From: Chromobacterium aquaticum | Lineage (GTDB): Bacteria > Pseudomonadota > Gammaproteobacteria > Burkholderiales > Chromobacteriaceae | Direction: 5' to 3' | NCBI RefSeq assembly: GCF_021129195.1 | Contig: NZ_JAJOHW010000008.1 | Coordinates: 1-38,137, forward strand | Length of the DNA stretch: 38,137 nucleotides | Part shown: piece after piece, positions 7,956-15,572 of the stretch | How positions within the stretch are numbered: the first letter of the stretch is position 1 | Layout of the letters: each line of letters opens with the position of its first letter | Program-made: the position numbers and the translations under genes | The notes under the pieces: model-generated | What the model saw: only the letters and a program-made list of their open reading frames with translations | Told to the model about the DNA's origin: nothing | Database searches by the model: none

Positions 7956-8933
7956 ATGCAGAACCCCACCCGCCACGCGCTGAACCAGTTCATCGACCGC
8001 TATTACCATGACCTGGAGCAGTACCGCGCCCAGGACAGCCTGTACGCGACCCCCACGCCCCAAACGGTGCAAGCGCGCCTTAACGCACTGAAGGCGCGCA
8101 GCCGGCTGCTGTCCGCGATCAACCTGCTCGGCGTTTCCGAGATCCGCGGGCAGGCCAAGCACTTCGATCTCGCCGGCACCTTGGCCGCCACCGTCGACAC
8201 CCAGCGTCATGAACGCCAGCCGGCCGGCAAGACCTGGCGGCCGGCGCAATACCACTGCCAGCAAACCAACTTCGACGCCGCCTTCAGTTACGACACGCTG
8301 GACGCCTGGTGGAGTGAGAGCCAGACCCCGGCCGGGTTTGAAGCCCACGCGCGGCAGGTGCTGGAACGCCGCATCCTGCTCGACCGGATCATGATCGGTT
8401 TCCACGGTCTGCAGCGCGCGCCGAACTCGAACCGGGCCAGCCACCCGCGGTTGGAAGACGTCAATATCGGCTGGCTGCAGCAGATCCGCGAGCAAGCCCC
8501 GCAACACTGGATCGAGGGCGCCCGCATCGGCGAGAGCGAACGCTTCCGCTCGCTGCATCGCCTGGTGCGCTACGCGCTCAAGCAGCGGTTAGCCCCGGCG
8601 TGGCGCGACGACCCCGGCCTGGTGGTCCTGGTGGGCGCGGACTTGCTGCCGGATGCGGTCTGCGACGCGAATCCCCAGGACGACCTGGTGTTTCACAAGC
8701 AACGCCTGGGCGGGCTGCAAGCGGCGACGGCCGCCTTCTTCCCCGGCGACAGCATCTTGATTACCCGGCTGGACAACCTGTCGCTGTACTTCAATCCACA
8801 CGCCAGCCGCTACCACTACCACGAGGAGCCGTCGCTGAACCGGGTGGAGTTCTACCATTCCAGCCACGACGCCTACGTCGTCGAAAACCTCGCCGCCTGC
8901 GTGCTGATTGACGCCGTTGAAATCGTTGACTGA
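7956..8933 (+). CDS. P2-family major capsid protein (gpN homolog)
   Basis: The 325 residues follow P2 gpN (357 aa) along the whole length. Markers are VSEIRG (60-65) and the ERQPAGKTW region (86-94). The block HPRLEDVNIGWLQQ (163-176) with REQAP (178-182) corresponds to gpN NPMLQDVAVGWLQKYRNEAP. DPGLVVLVGADLL (219-231), FFPGDSILITRLDNLSLYF (261-279) and the end HDAYVVENLAACVLIDAVEI (304-323) also match. gpN forms the icosahedral shell with an HK97 fold. Scaffold gpO, portal gpQ, terminases and completion protein are absent here. The gene is directly between the Sid-like and Delta-like genes, so its product probably mixes with or replaces a helper's capsid protein. It is slightly shorter than gpN but the core is intact. 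Confidence 0.9.
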   Translation: MQNPTRHALNQFIDRYYHDLEQYRAQDSLYATPTPQTVQARLNALKARSRLLSAINLLGVSEIRGQAKHFDLAGTLAATVDTQRHERQPAGKTWRPAQYHCQQTNFDAAFSYDTLDAWWSESQTPAGFEAHARQVLERRILLDRIMIGFHGLQRAPNSNRASHPRLEDVNIGWLQQIREQAPQHWIEGARIGESERFRSLHRLVRYALKQRLAPAWRDDPGLVVLVGADLLPDAVCDANPQDDLVFHKQRLGGLQAATAAFFPGDSILITRLDNLSLYFNPHASRYHYHEEPSLNRVEFYHSSHDAYVVENLAACVLIDAVEIVD

Positions 8934-8945
8934 GGAGACTGCATC

Positions 8946-9224
8946 ATGGCCTTCCCTTGCCCCTTATGCGGCGCGGTGTCGCGGGTGCGCACCAGCCGCA
9001 TGCTCAGCGCCGCGACCAAGGAGATTTACTACAACTGCAGCAACGATGACTGCTGCCACCAGTACAAGACGCTCGAGGGCGAACCGCTGACTCTGGCCCA
9101 GCCCATTCACGGCGGCGCGCGGATTCCGCCGGAGCGGCTGCGCACCTTGCCGGGCCTGTCGCCCTCGCCTCGGCAGGCGCTGATCGTGACGCCCGGCCGC
9201 GTGCGGCATCGCATCCTGGGCTAA
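8946..9224 (+). CDS. Ogr/Delta-type zinc-finger late transcription activator
   Basis: A 92-residue protein starting MAFPCPLCGAVSRVRTSRML, closely matching P2 Ogr. C5, C8, C31 and C36 (or C37) form the Cys4 zinc site (PCPLC...NCSNDDCC). TKEIYYNCSN...HQY is the conserved core. In P2 and P4 such proteins activate late promoters of both satellite and helper through the RNA polymerase alpha subunit. P4 Delta is a two-copy fusion; this one is a single unit like Ogr. GGAG lies before the start, 12 bases after the capsid gene. It implies a P2-like helper with Ogr-dependent promoters. Confidence 0.93.
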   Translation: MAFPCPLCGAVSRVRTSRMLSAATKEIYYNCSNDDCCHQYKTLEGEPLTLAQPIHGGARIPPERLRTLPGLSPSPRQALIVTPGRVRHRILG

Positions 9225-9228
9225 GCGC

Positions 9229-9254
9229 CATGGCTCGCCGGCCGGCGGGCCATG
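9229..9254 (+). terminator. Strong GC hairpin after delta
   Basis: CATGGC-T-CGCCGG pairs with CCGGCG-G-GCCATG, a nearly perfect 13-bp inverted repeat starting five bases after the delta stop codon. No T run follows (TAGCCCCCC). It could protect the 3' end or terminate with help from Rho. Confidence 0.45.
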
Positions 9255-9717
9255 TAGCCCCCCTGAAATTGACCTTGAATAGCGTCGGCTGAAATGGATT
9301 TAATTCACTTATTTAATATTGAATGGCGGCTTTAATAATATGCCCGCTAAAACCCGGCCCCATTCCCGATGATCCCGCTCCACGCTTTAGAAATATCTCT
9401 CCCGATGAAATGCGCGAACCCGATTTCCCAACCTCGAAAGCGAATTGACAAGCCCGCTCGATTGCTGCACCATCTTTCCGTCGCATTCAAAACAGCGACC
9501 GGGATTGGCGTCCCGATTACGAAGGCGGATGGCCGCCTATTGCGGCATTTTTTACGTCCGTCACACACCCTTGGTGCGTCTTCTTCTATGGCGGGCCTCG
9601 GTGGGAGCGTGCATGCACGCGCCGGTTCCTTCGTATCGGTACGCCAATCCCGCCCTGTGCCTGCCACCCCCGATTGGCGTCGGGATGGCAAGCGTAACGC
9701 TTACGAAGGAGGCCAAC
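9255..9717 (+). other. Ash/Icd-type leader region without a firm gene
   Basis: No gene with a clear start is visible. A frame open from 9445 runs through into the next gene and includes YANPALCLPPPIGVGMAS and TLTKEANM. This layout, an untranslated or alternative frame ending in a small downstream ORF, is known for Ash/Icd-like loci in P4-type elements, where an immunity RNA can also be made. The segment repeats words in direct and inverted form: GATTGGCGTCCCGATTACGAAGG at about 9502 resembles GATTGGCGTCGGGATGG at about 9671, and GGTACGCCAATCCCG (about 9639) partly complements them. An RNA-based control region is possible. Confidence 0.35.
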
Positions 9718-9894
9718 ATGCCTAGCATCACCCTGCGCGCTTTCCGCGTCCTGTTTCCCCAAGTTGCCCGTCCCGTTTCCACGCTGCCCAACGAAGCCGA
9801 AGCCCGTGCGCTCGCCGCCTTGCTGGTCGCCCAGGGTCAACGCGCCTTGATTCATCGCACCGCCGCCGGTTTCACCGTGGAGGTGCTGGCATGA
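9718..9894 (+). CDS. Small Icd-like protein (58 aa), unknown function
   Basis: An excellent AAGGAGG lies 5 bases before the ATG, so this short frame is translated. The product is MPSITLRAFRVLFPQ... followed by EAEARALAALLVAQGQRALIHR and VEVLA. The layout (a beta strand, an EAEARALAALL helix, a basic turn and a final strand) recalls the C-terminal module of Icd-like proteins of P4-type elements, which inhibit host cell division. Sequence support is slight. The stop overlaps the next start by four bases (ATGA), showing translational coupling. Confidence 0.6.
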   Translation: MPSITLRAFRVLFPQVARPVSTLPNEAEARALAALLVAQGQRALIHRTAAGFTVEVLA

Positions 9895-10199
9895 ACGCCC
9901 TGATCCTGTCCGCCGTCCATCACCAGCTGGCCCAGCTGCAGCAACTGGCCGACACCCCCGAACATGCCGAACTGCGCGAGCCGCTGAGCCAGCTGGCCAG
10001 CCTGTGCCGCCGCATCGAACACACCGTCAGCGCCGGTGTCTCGCGCCTGACGCGTACTGGCGACGGCCTGCAGGGCCTGGTCGAGTTGCTGGACTGCGCC
10101 GAGAACCAGCCACTGCCGGCGCAACGCCTGGCCGGGCTGCTGGCGCCGCTGCAGCAACAAGTCATCGACGCCAGCGCCGACATCGGCCAACTGCTCTAA
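9891..10199 (+). CDS. Small helical protein (102 aa), possibly DUF1484-like
   Basis: Its start overlaps the preceding stop (ATGA). The product is all helical and leucine/glutamine rich, with LTRTGDGLQGLVELLDCAEN and a final LAGLLAPLQQQVIDASADIGQLL. The C-terminal half resembles that of the 126-aa protein at 34.5 kb (GLQALLTLLQRRDE...LLEPVQQRL). Such small helical proteins are common in phage-like elements of betaproteobacteria. The assignment to DUF1484 is from memory only. It lies 10 bases before the primase gene and is in its operon. Confidence 0.7.
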   Translation: MNALILSAVHHQLAQLQQLADTPEHAELREPLSQLASLCRRIEHTVSAGVSRLTRTGDGLQGLVELLDCAENQPLPAQRLAGLLAPLQQQVIDASADIGQLL

Positions 10200-10209
10200 G
10201 GACAAGACC

Positions 10210-13011
10210 ATGACCGCACGAATCCCTCTCCCGCGTACCGGGCGAGACGCCCCCGGCTTGTCTGGCGGTGCGCCGACCGCCCTGGGCCAATGGTTCGACC
10301 AGCTCAAGGAGCAGATCGACTTGCACGACCTGGCGGCCCGCCTGGGCCTGAAGCGTCAGGGCAAGGGCAACTATCACAGCCCGCACCACCCGGACCGCCA
10401 CGCGTCGCTGTCGATCTTCGCCGACGGCCGCGGCTGGAAGGACTGGAGCGGCGACGCCGGCGGCAGCTGCATCGACTTGCTGCGCTACTGCCAGCCGGAA
10501 CTCGACACGCCGTTGGCGGCCGCGCGCCTGCTGGGCGACTGGTACGGCCTGCCGCAACCGAAATCCGCAATGAAGGACAAGGCCGCGCCGGTGCGCAAGT
10601 CCACCCTCGACTACATCGGCGAACGCTGCCTGGCCCAAGCCGATGCGGCCATCGCCTACCTGACCGGCCGGGGCATCGATGAAGCGGTGATCCGGCGCGC
10701 GCTGCGCTGCAAGACGCTGGGCTGGAACGATTGGCACAGCGCCAAGATCGCCGCCGGCGAAGTGGGCCACGGCGGCGCGGCCGTCGCCTTCCTGGTGCGC
10801 AGCGGCGGCCGGCTGGCGGCGGTGGATCTGCGCTATGTCGATCCGGCTTTGAACGGCGGCGTGAAGACCCAATGCCAAGGCGCGCGCGAGGGCCACGGCT
10901 GGTGCAGCGACCCGCAACGGCTGCAGCGCGCGCGCCTGGTCTATCTGGTGGAAAGCCCGATCAATGCGCTGTCGGTGGAGAGTTGCACGCCGCCGGACGT
11001 GGCGGCGCTGGCCCTGCGCGGCGTCGGCAATGTCGACAGCCTCGATTGGACGGTGTTGCGCGGCAAGGCGGTGCGGGTGGCGCTGGACCATAGCGACCCG
11101 GTGAACCCGGCCAGCGGCGTGCGGCCGGGGCTAGCGGCGGCCTGGCGCTTGTCGGAGAAGCTGACGGCGGCCGACATCGGTCATCTGCTGGTGGATATGC
11201 AGGACTGGGATGAAGGCGAAGACCTCAACGACGTGTTGCGCCAGCACGGCGCGGACGTGCTGCGCGGCCGGCTGCGCAAGCTGGAGCCGTGGCTGTTGCC
11301 CGGCATGCCCGGCGGCGGCGAACGGCTGGAGGGCACGCGACGGGTGCAACTGCCCGGCCATGACTGGGCGGTGTACTGGCGTTTCCGGGTGAAGGAGGAC
11401 TTCACCCAATACGTCGACGAGTTCAAGACCGACGACGATGGCAACCGTTCCGAGACGCTAGGCGACCTGTGTTCCTTCCGCGTGGCCAGCCTGTCGCGGC
11501 TGCGCATCCAAAGCCATCTGGCCACTATCAGCGGCGCGGCCGACCATCAGCCGGAAACGGTGTTCGGCGTCAGCGCCCAGTTGGCGCGGCATGGGGTGAC
11601 GCTGCAGCGCGAGGTGGCCACCGACGACAAGCTGTACAACCTCGAATGGTGGAAAAGCCGCTTCGGCGCAATCTGGAAGCCGGCGCAGTTCCAGCGCCTG
11701 GTCAACCTGATGGAGCGGGCCGCCGACCTGGGTGCGCGCGACGTGGTCAACTTCGTCGGCCTGTCATGGAAGGCCGGCACGTTGGCGGCGCAGGAGGGGC
11801 AAGACTGCTATTTCGTCGAGCCGCAGAAGCAATGCCTGTACTACAACCTGACGTTTCCGCGCGGCACGCAACAACAGGCGCGGACGGTGATTCAAGCCTA
11901 TCAGGACACCTTCCGCGACAATGCGGCCGCCATCGTGTTGGTCTGGGGCTTGGGCACCCATCTCAAGAACCTGCTGGGCTTCTATCCGCACTTCCAGATG
12001 CAGGCCGAGAAAGGTTCGGGCAAGTCCAAGCTGCTGGAGAGTCTGCAAACCACCCTGGCGTTTCAGGTGCTGTCCGGGCAGATGCTGAAGACCGACCACC
12101 GCCGCCGCGCCTCGGTGTCGTTCACCTCGCAGCCGGTGGGCTGGGATGAATTCTCCAAGCTGCCCAAAACGGTGCTGTCCGACATCGACGCGCTGCTGCA
12201 GTCGACCTATCGTTTCGAGTTCACCCGCGTCGGGGCCAGCCTGACGCCGTATCTGATGTGCGCGCCGGTGCTGCTGGCCGGCGAAGAGGTGGACGCGCAA
12301 AGCCTGCAATCCAAGCTGTGCCGCAGCAGCCTGTCGAAAGAGCGGCAAGGGGCGATCATTCCGCATGATCTGCCGGTCTTCCCGTTGTGGCCGTGGCTGC
12401 AGTTTCTGGCTGACGTCGAGCCGGCCCGGCTACGCGACCTGCACCGCCATTACCTGAGGCTGTGCGAACGCCACAGCCGCGCCCCCACCGGCGACGCCAC
12501 CGCGCGGCGGATGATGGAGAACTACGCCGCCCTGCTGTGCAGCTGGGCCTTGCTGTGCGAGTTCGCCGACCTCGACCCGCAGCAAGGCGGCTTCATCGAA
12601 GACTTGCTGGCGGAGATGAACAGCCACATCGTCGACACCGACGGCAGCCGGCTGCCCTGGGTGTGGATCATGGAAATCCTGCTGTCCGAGCTGGAAGCCC
12701 GGCGCTTCGACTACCCGCACTGCTGGGACCGGGTCAAACTCCCTGACGGCCGCAGCGAAATGGCGCTGTTCCTGCGGCCGAATCACGTGATGGATCACCT
12801 CTCCACCGCGCCGCATCTGCGCGCCAAGTTCGACGCGCTGCCGGTGAAGACTGGGCGCATCTTCAAGCATCAGCTGCTGCAAAGCCCGGTAGTGCTGGCC
12901 GACGGCGTCGAGAAGACCATCCACGGCCGCCGCCAAGGCCACTTGACCGCGATCAGCCTGCCGCAACTGGAGAAGCTCGGCCTCTACGCCGCGCCGGACA
13001 TCCAGCCCTAA
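10210..13011 (+). CDS. Primase-helicase replication protein (P4 alpha-like)
   Basis: It should start replication of the element: unwinding, priming and probably origin recognition. The 933 residues are larger than P4 alpha (777). The N-terminus (about 40-95) has a CHC2-like fold without the zinc cysteines: NYHSPHHPDRHASLSIF, GWKDWSG, GSCIDLL. A TOPRIM-type primase domain follows, with E248 (VYLVESPINAL) and DHSD at 293-296. The C-terminal half has Walker A AEKGSGKSKL (599-608) and Walker B VGWDEFSKLP (D646-E647). AAGGA precedes the ATG by 7 bases. A perfect-stem hairpin follows the gene, then the iteron region that is its likely target. It is GC-rich like the capsid genes. Confidence 0.88.
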   Translation: MTARIPLPRTGRDAPGLSGGAPTALGQWFDQLKEQIDLHDLAARLGLKRQGKGNYHSPHHPDRHASLSIFADGRGWKDWSGDAGGSCIDLLRYCQPELDTPLAAARLLGDWYGLPQPKSAMKDKAAPVRKSTLDYIGERCLAQADAAIAYLTGRGIDEAVIRRALRCKTLGWNDWHSAKIAAGEVGHGGAAVAFLVRSGGRLAAVDLRYVDPALNGGVKTQCQGAREGHGWCSDPQRLQRARLVYLVESPINALSVESCTPPDVAALALRGVGNVDSLDWTVLRGKAVRVALDHSDPVNPASGVRPGLAAAWRLSEKLTAADIGHLLVDMQDWDEGEDLNDVLRQHGADVLRGRLRKLEPWLLPGMPGGGERLEGTRRVQLPGHDWAVYWRFRVKEDFTQYVDEFKTDDDGNRSETLGDLCSFRVASLSRLRIQSHLATISGAADHQPETVFGVSAQLARHGVTLQREVATDDKLYNLEWWKSRFGAIWKPAQFQRLVNLMERAADLGARDVVNFVGLSWKAGTLAAQEGQDCYFVEPQKQCLYYNLTFPRGTQQQARTVIQAYQDTFRDNAAAIVLVWGLGTHLKNLLGFYPHFQMQAEKGSGKSKLLESLQTTLAFQVLSGQMLKTDHRRRASVSFTSQPVGWDEFSKLPKTVLSDIDALLQSTYRFEFTRVGASLTPYLMCAPVLLAGEEVDAQSLQSKLCRSSLSKERQGAIIPHDLPVFPLWPWLQFLADVEPARLRDLHRHYLRLCERHSRAPTGDATARRMMENYAALLCSWALLCEFADLDPQQGGFIEDLLAEMNSHIVDTDGSRLPWVWIMEILLSELEARRFDYPHCWDRVKLPDGRSEMALFLRPNHVMDHLSTAPHLRAKFDALPVKTGRIFKHQLLQSPVVLADGVEKTIHGRRQGHLTAISLPQLEKLGLYAAPDIQP

Positions 13012-13030
13012 CCCCCCCGCCCCTCCCCTC

Positions 13031-13055
13031 GACAGCCCGCCTTGTGTGGGCTGTC
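13031..13055 (+). terminator. Hairpin after the primase-helicase gene
   Basis: GACAGCCC (13031-13038) and GGGCTGTC (13048-13055) form a perfect 8-bp stem with a 9-base loop, 20 bases after the stop codon. There is no T run, so it is only a candidate terminator or processing hairpin at the boundary of the origin region. Confidence 0.5.
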
Positions 13056-13192
13056 ACGCATTCCCCCGCTCAAACTGCAAAATTGCGAAGCCTTTTACAC
13101 ACCGAATATGACATCGACACAACACTTTCGACGAAAACGGCCAGAAATCGCCGGTTTCCGCGCCATTGGGTAGGGGAGGATGTAAAAAAATT

Positions 13193-13615
13193 CCGTGGAT
13201 TGCCCCCTACTGACGACCTAAGTCATTGATTGTTGAGAACAACCCATCCACGGTTTGCCCTCCGAAATCCACGGTTTCTCCTCAAACTTCCACGGTTTGC
13301 CCCAATTCTTCCACATTGGGGTTTTAGCCTTTTACGGCCTCTAAGTATTTCTTCTTATTTAAAAAACAAAGAGATAGAGATAAAAAGCCATGAAAAAGGA
13401 AGGCAGGGGCCATCCACGGTTTCGGAGCGCTGCTTAAAAATTAATCCACGGGTTTGCCAGCGGAAGTCGTGGAAATGGTGGATATGCCCTTCCCTTCATG
13501 GCATTGATTTTATTGAGGTTTATGCGGCATCCACGGAATCGGGGGGAGAGGCCGTGGACAAACCGTGGATGAAAAGCCGTTACAGGACAAAGACTTAGGG
13601 ACTGATCCACGGTTT
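13193..13615. repeat. Iteron array (TCCACGGTTT), candidate replication origin
   Basis: TCCACGGTTT occurs at 13247, 13268 and 13289, with a degenerate copy (TCCACATTGG) at 13310: a strict 21-bp period, two helical turns. More copies lie at 13413, 13445 (one extra G), 13530 (partial) and 13606. Inverted copies lie at 13193 (CCGTGGA), 13552 and 13560-13569 (AAACCGTGGA). Between the two clusters is an AT-rich stretch (about 13325-13390) suited to melting. The array directly follows the primase-helicase gene, like the P4 ori and crr repeats, which are bound by alpha. A 122-codon frame through the array has no gene features and is dismissed. Confidence 0.78.
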
Positions 13616-13619
13616 CGGG

Positions 13620-13915
13620 GGGATTTTAGGTGTGTGTGTCTGGCTGAGGCTAGACAAAAGCTGGGTTATCAATTGGCTGATAACTGTCAGGTGTGACCTT
13701 TAACGATGAACAAAATGTTACTGCTATAGCAACACCGCTATCTCTATAGGAAGCAAGCATGACATATGCCTGTCATCTCCCGTAATCAAGTCAAGATGTA
13801 GAGTAGCGGTCTCATTTGGTTATGTTTTTCAGGGACTATCAACCCCCAATGGCTTGAAAAATATGAATAATACGTATAAATTTCATTTATGCATTTCACA
13901 TCACACCTATAGCCA
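13620..13915. other. AT-rich spacer between iterons and cargo
   Basis: No gene is visible. It holds the inverted repeat TTATCA-ATTGGC-TGATAA (13665-13682) and marks the switch from GC-rich core to AT-rich cargo. A TATAAA-like stretch near 13876 could be part of the promoter of the next gene. Confidence 0.4.
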
Positions 13916-14788
13916 ATGATTCTCTGCAATAAAACACTCGAATGTCTTCGAGAAATTATCAATGAAAAGTCAGAATATCGGTCTGGCCCAAAATTAGTTC
14001 AGTTCTTCAATGAACTAGGGTTCAATGACTCATATAGTCAAGGTTTTCCATCGCGCTGGTTATTTACTGATGAGCATTTGGCGAAAATCAATGGGACACC
14101 TGCCCTCGATCAGTGCATTAAAAATACCTTTTCTCCTGTCAATTTCATTGGTCGAATTCAGCATCTGGACCTCTTGATACAGGAATTTAATCAGTACCTT
14201 GCCTTCGACAAATGGAAACTTCTTCGAAGAGAAGCTGACATTGTCTTTCAGAGGCTCGAAAAAGTTGAAATCGACTTTGGAGAAAAAAAAGACTCGGAGA
14301 ATGAGTTCCTAAGCCGTGAGTTTACGAACGTTAACCTAAGTGCGCTGGGGCTTGAAAGCGCCATTACAGATGTTCTTCAGCACAGAATTAAAGAAATTGA
14401 AAAGTGCTTTAGCTCCGGCTCGCCATTAGCAGTAATCCTTTTGGCAGGAAGTGCTTTGGAAGGTATCTTCCTTGGGTTGGCTATTCAATACCCAAAGCAA
14501 TTCAACTCCGCCAAGTCCTCCTCCAAAGACAGCAGTTCGAAAGTTAAGCCTTTTCATGAGTGGAACCTCAGCGGTTTCATTGATGTTGCCAAGGAGCTAG
14601 GTCTGATACAACCCGACACACACAAATTTAGTCATTCTCTTAGAGATTTCCGCAACTACATACATCCATTTGAGCAGATGAGTTCGGGCTTCTCTCCACG
14701 GGAACATACAGCGAAGATTTGTCTACAAGTATTACGAGCAGCCATTCATGAGATTGGTGATAACTTACCGAGGATTCGAAAGGCATGA
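13916..14788 (+). CDS. AT-rich cargo protein with HEPN-like C-terminus (candidate Abi-type defence protein)
   Basis: The 290-residue protein has two parts. The N-terminal part (about 1-85: KLVQFFNELGFNDSY, GFPSRW, TDEHLAKINGTP) resembles the small domains found at the start of AbiJ-type abortive-infection proteins. The C-terminal part (about 140-285) is helical with LAVILLAGSALEGIFLGLAI and the motif R243-D-F-R-N-Y-I-H250, which fits the R-x(4-6)-H signature of HEPN RNases, followed by an I/L-rich helix. No membrane segment is convincing. Composition is AT-rich and unlike the replication block. The HEPN reading is inference from the motif and the fold pattern; the domain names are from memory. 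Confidence 0.6.
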   Translation: MILCNKTLECLREIINEKSEYRSGPKLVQFFNELGFNDSYSQGFPSRWLFTDEHLAKINGTPALDQCIKNTFSPVNFIGRIQHLDLLIQEFNQYLAFDKWKLLRREADIVFQRLEKVEIDFGEKKDSENEFLSREFTNVNLSALGLESAITDVLQHRIKEIEKCFSSGSPLAVILLAGSALEGIFLGLAIQYPKQFNSAKSSSKDSSSKVKPFHEWNLSGFIDVAKELGLIQPDTHKFSHSLRDFRNYIHPFEQMSSGFSPREHTAKICLQVLRAAIHEIGDNLPRIRKA

Positions 14789-14866
14789 AACGACAACTGA
14801 GCGGGCCTACGAAAAATACTGTGTAGGTCGTACACTTTCACGTTAGATTTACCTAAGGAACTACTC

Positions 14867-15151
14867 ATGAAAATTCAAATTGTTGGCATGTCTTGGTATA
14901 GGCCTGAGACATTCGCTAAACTTCGCGCCATGTTCGAGGACGGCGACAAACTCCACAATACTTATGAGGAGTGGTTTGCCGCCGCTGAGATGGGTCGCAA
15001 AAGAATGGAAGCAAAAAATATCAAGGTTATTTGCGTAGATATTGACCCCGATGAGTTCCCCAAATGGTGCAAAGAAAACAAAATGAAACTCAATGCAGAG
15101 GCAAGAAATAAATTTTCTAGTTTAATAGCCTACAAAATTGCAACTGAATAA
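14867..15151 (+). CDS. Conserved small protein of unknown function (94 aa)
   Basis: AAGGA lies 7 bases before the ATG. The product starts MKIQIVGMSWYRPETFAKLR, continues with DGDKLHNTYEEWFAAAE and ends with VICVDIDPDEFPKWCKENK. The beta-alpha-alpha-beta-alpha layout and aromatic residues suggest a compact soluble domain. I have the impression of similar short hypothetical proteins in many bacteria but know no function. It follows the HEPN-like gene by about 80 bases in the same direction. Confidence 0.7.
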   Translation: MKIQIVGMSWYRPETFAKLRAMFEDGDKLHNTYEEWFAAAEMGRKRMEAKNIKVICVDIDPDEFPKWCKENKMKLNAEARNKFSSLIAYKIATE

Positions 15152-15347
15152 AAAATAATGGTGCCATTTACCACCTCCCCTATAAGAGCCATCTGCCTTA
15201 GGAGAAAATACATTCAAGGCAAAGTCTGAATGAGACAAAACGCCATAGTCTTCGCCATAGGATTTCATGCACAATATCAACTCATAAAAGATTAAATTTT
15301 GGCACATTTCCCTAAATGCAAATTACTAGAATGTGGTTATAACCTTC

Positions 15348-15470
15348 AGAACAAGAGCGAGAGCGAGACAAGGCAAAACCAGCGAGGCAAAGTCGAATGC
15401 ACACGTAACATCTGGGCATTTCGAAGCGGTTTTCAACGCGGCATCGCCGACGCAGAGGAATTTGCAATAC
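15348..15470. repeat. MITE-like element, diverged copy D inside the satellite
   Basis: GAGCGAGACAAGGC near the left end, GCATTTCGAAG in the middle and GGTTTTCAACGCGGCATCGC near the right end match copies B and C in order and spacing. The AAAGTC ends are lost. It lies in the otherwise gene-free stretch 15152-15572. Its presence in a horizontally acquired element means it moved there, or that the element came from a genome with the same repeats. Confidence 0.6.
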
Positions 15471-15572
15471 ATCCATCAATAAACAAGCATTCAGAATTGA
15501 CACACCATTTCAGTCGCATACATATGTAGTGACACATATTTTTCGTTAGAGTACTTTACATCCGACAATAAC

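Noticed and set aside
7956..9224. Remnant of a full P2-like prophage
   Set aside because: No portal, terminase, tail or lysis genes or fragments lie nearby. The gene spacing (12 bases) and the AlpA, Delta and primase context fit an intact satellite operon better than decay.
13230..13598. 122-codon frame across the iterons
   Set aside because: Its sequence is made by the repeated TCCACGGTTT words; there is no ribosome site and no protein-like pattern.
13193..13615. CRISPR array
   Set aside because: The repeats are only 10 bp, occur in both orientations and have a 21-bp period only in the first cluster. No cas genes are present.
15122..15307. 61-codon minus-strand frame (with GEDYGVLSHSDFALNVFSPK)
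   Set aside because: The internal part looks mildly protein-like, but the frame overlaps the end of the 94-aa gene, lacks a ribosome site and has no known relative. It could be a decayed fragment but is not supported.
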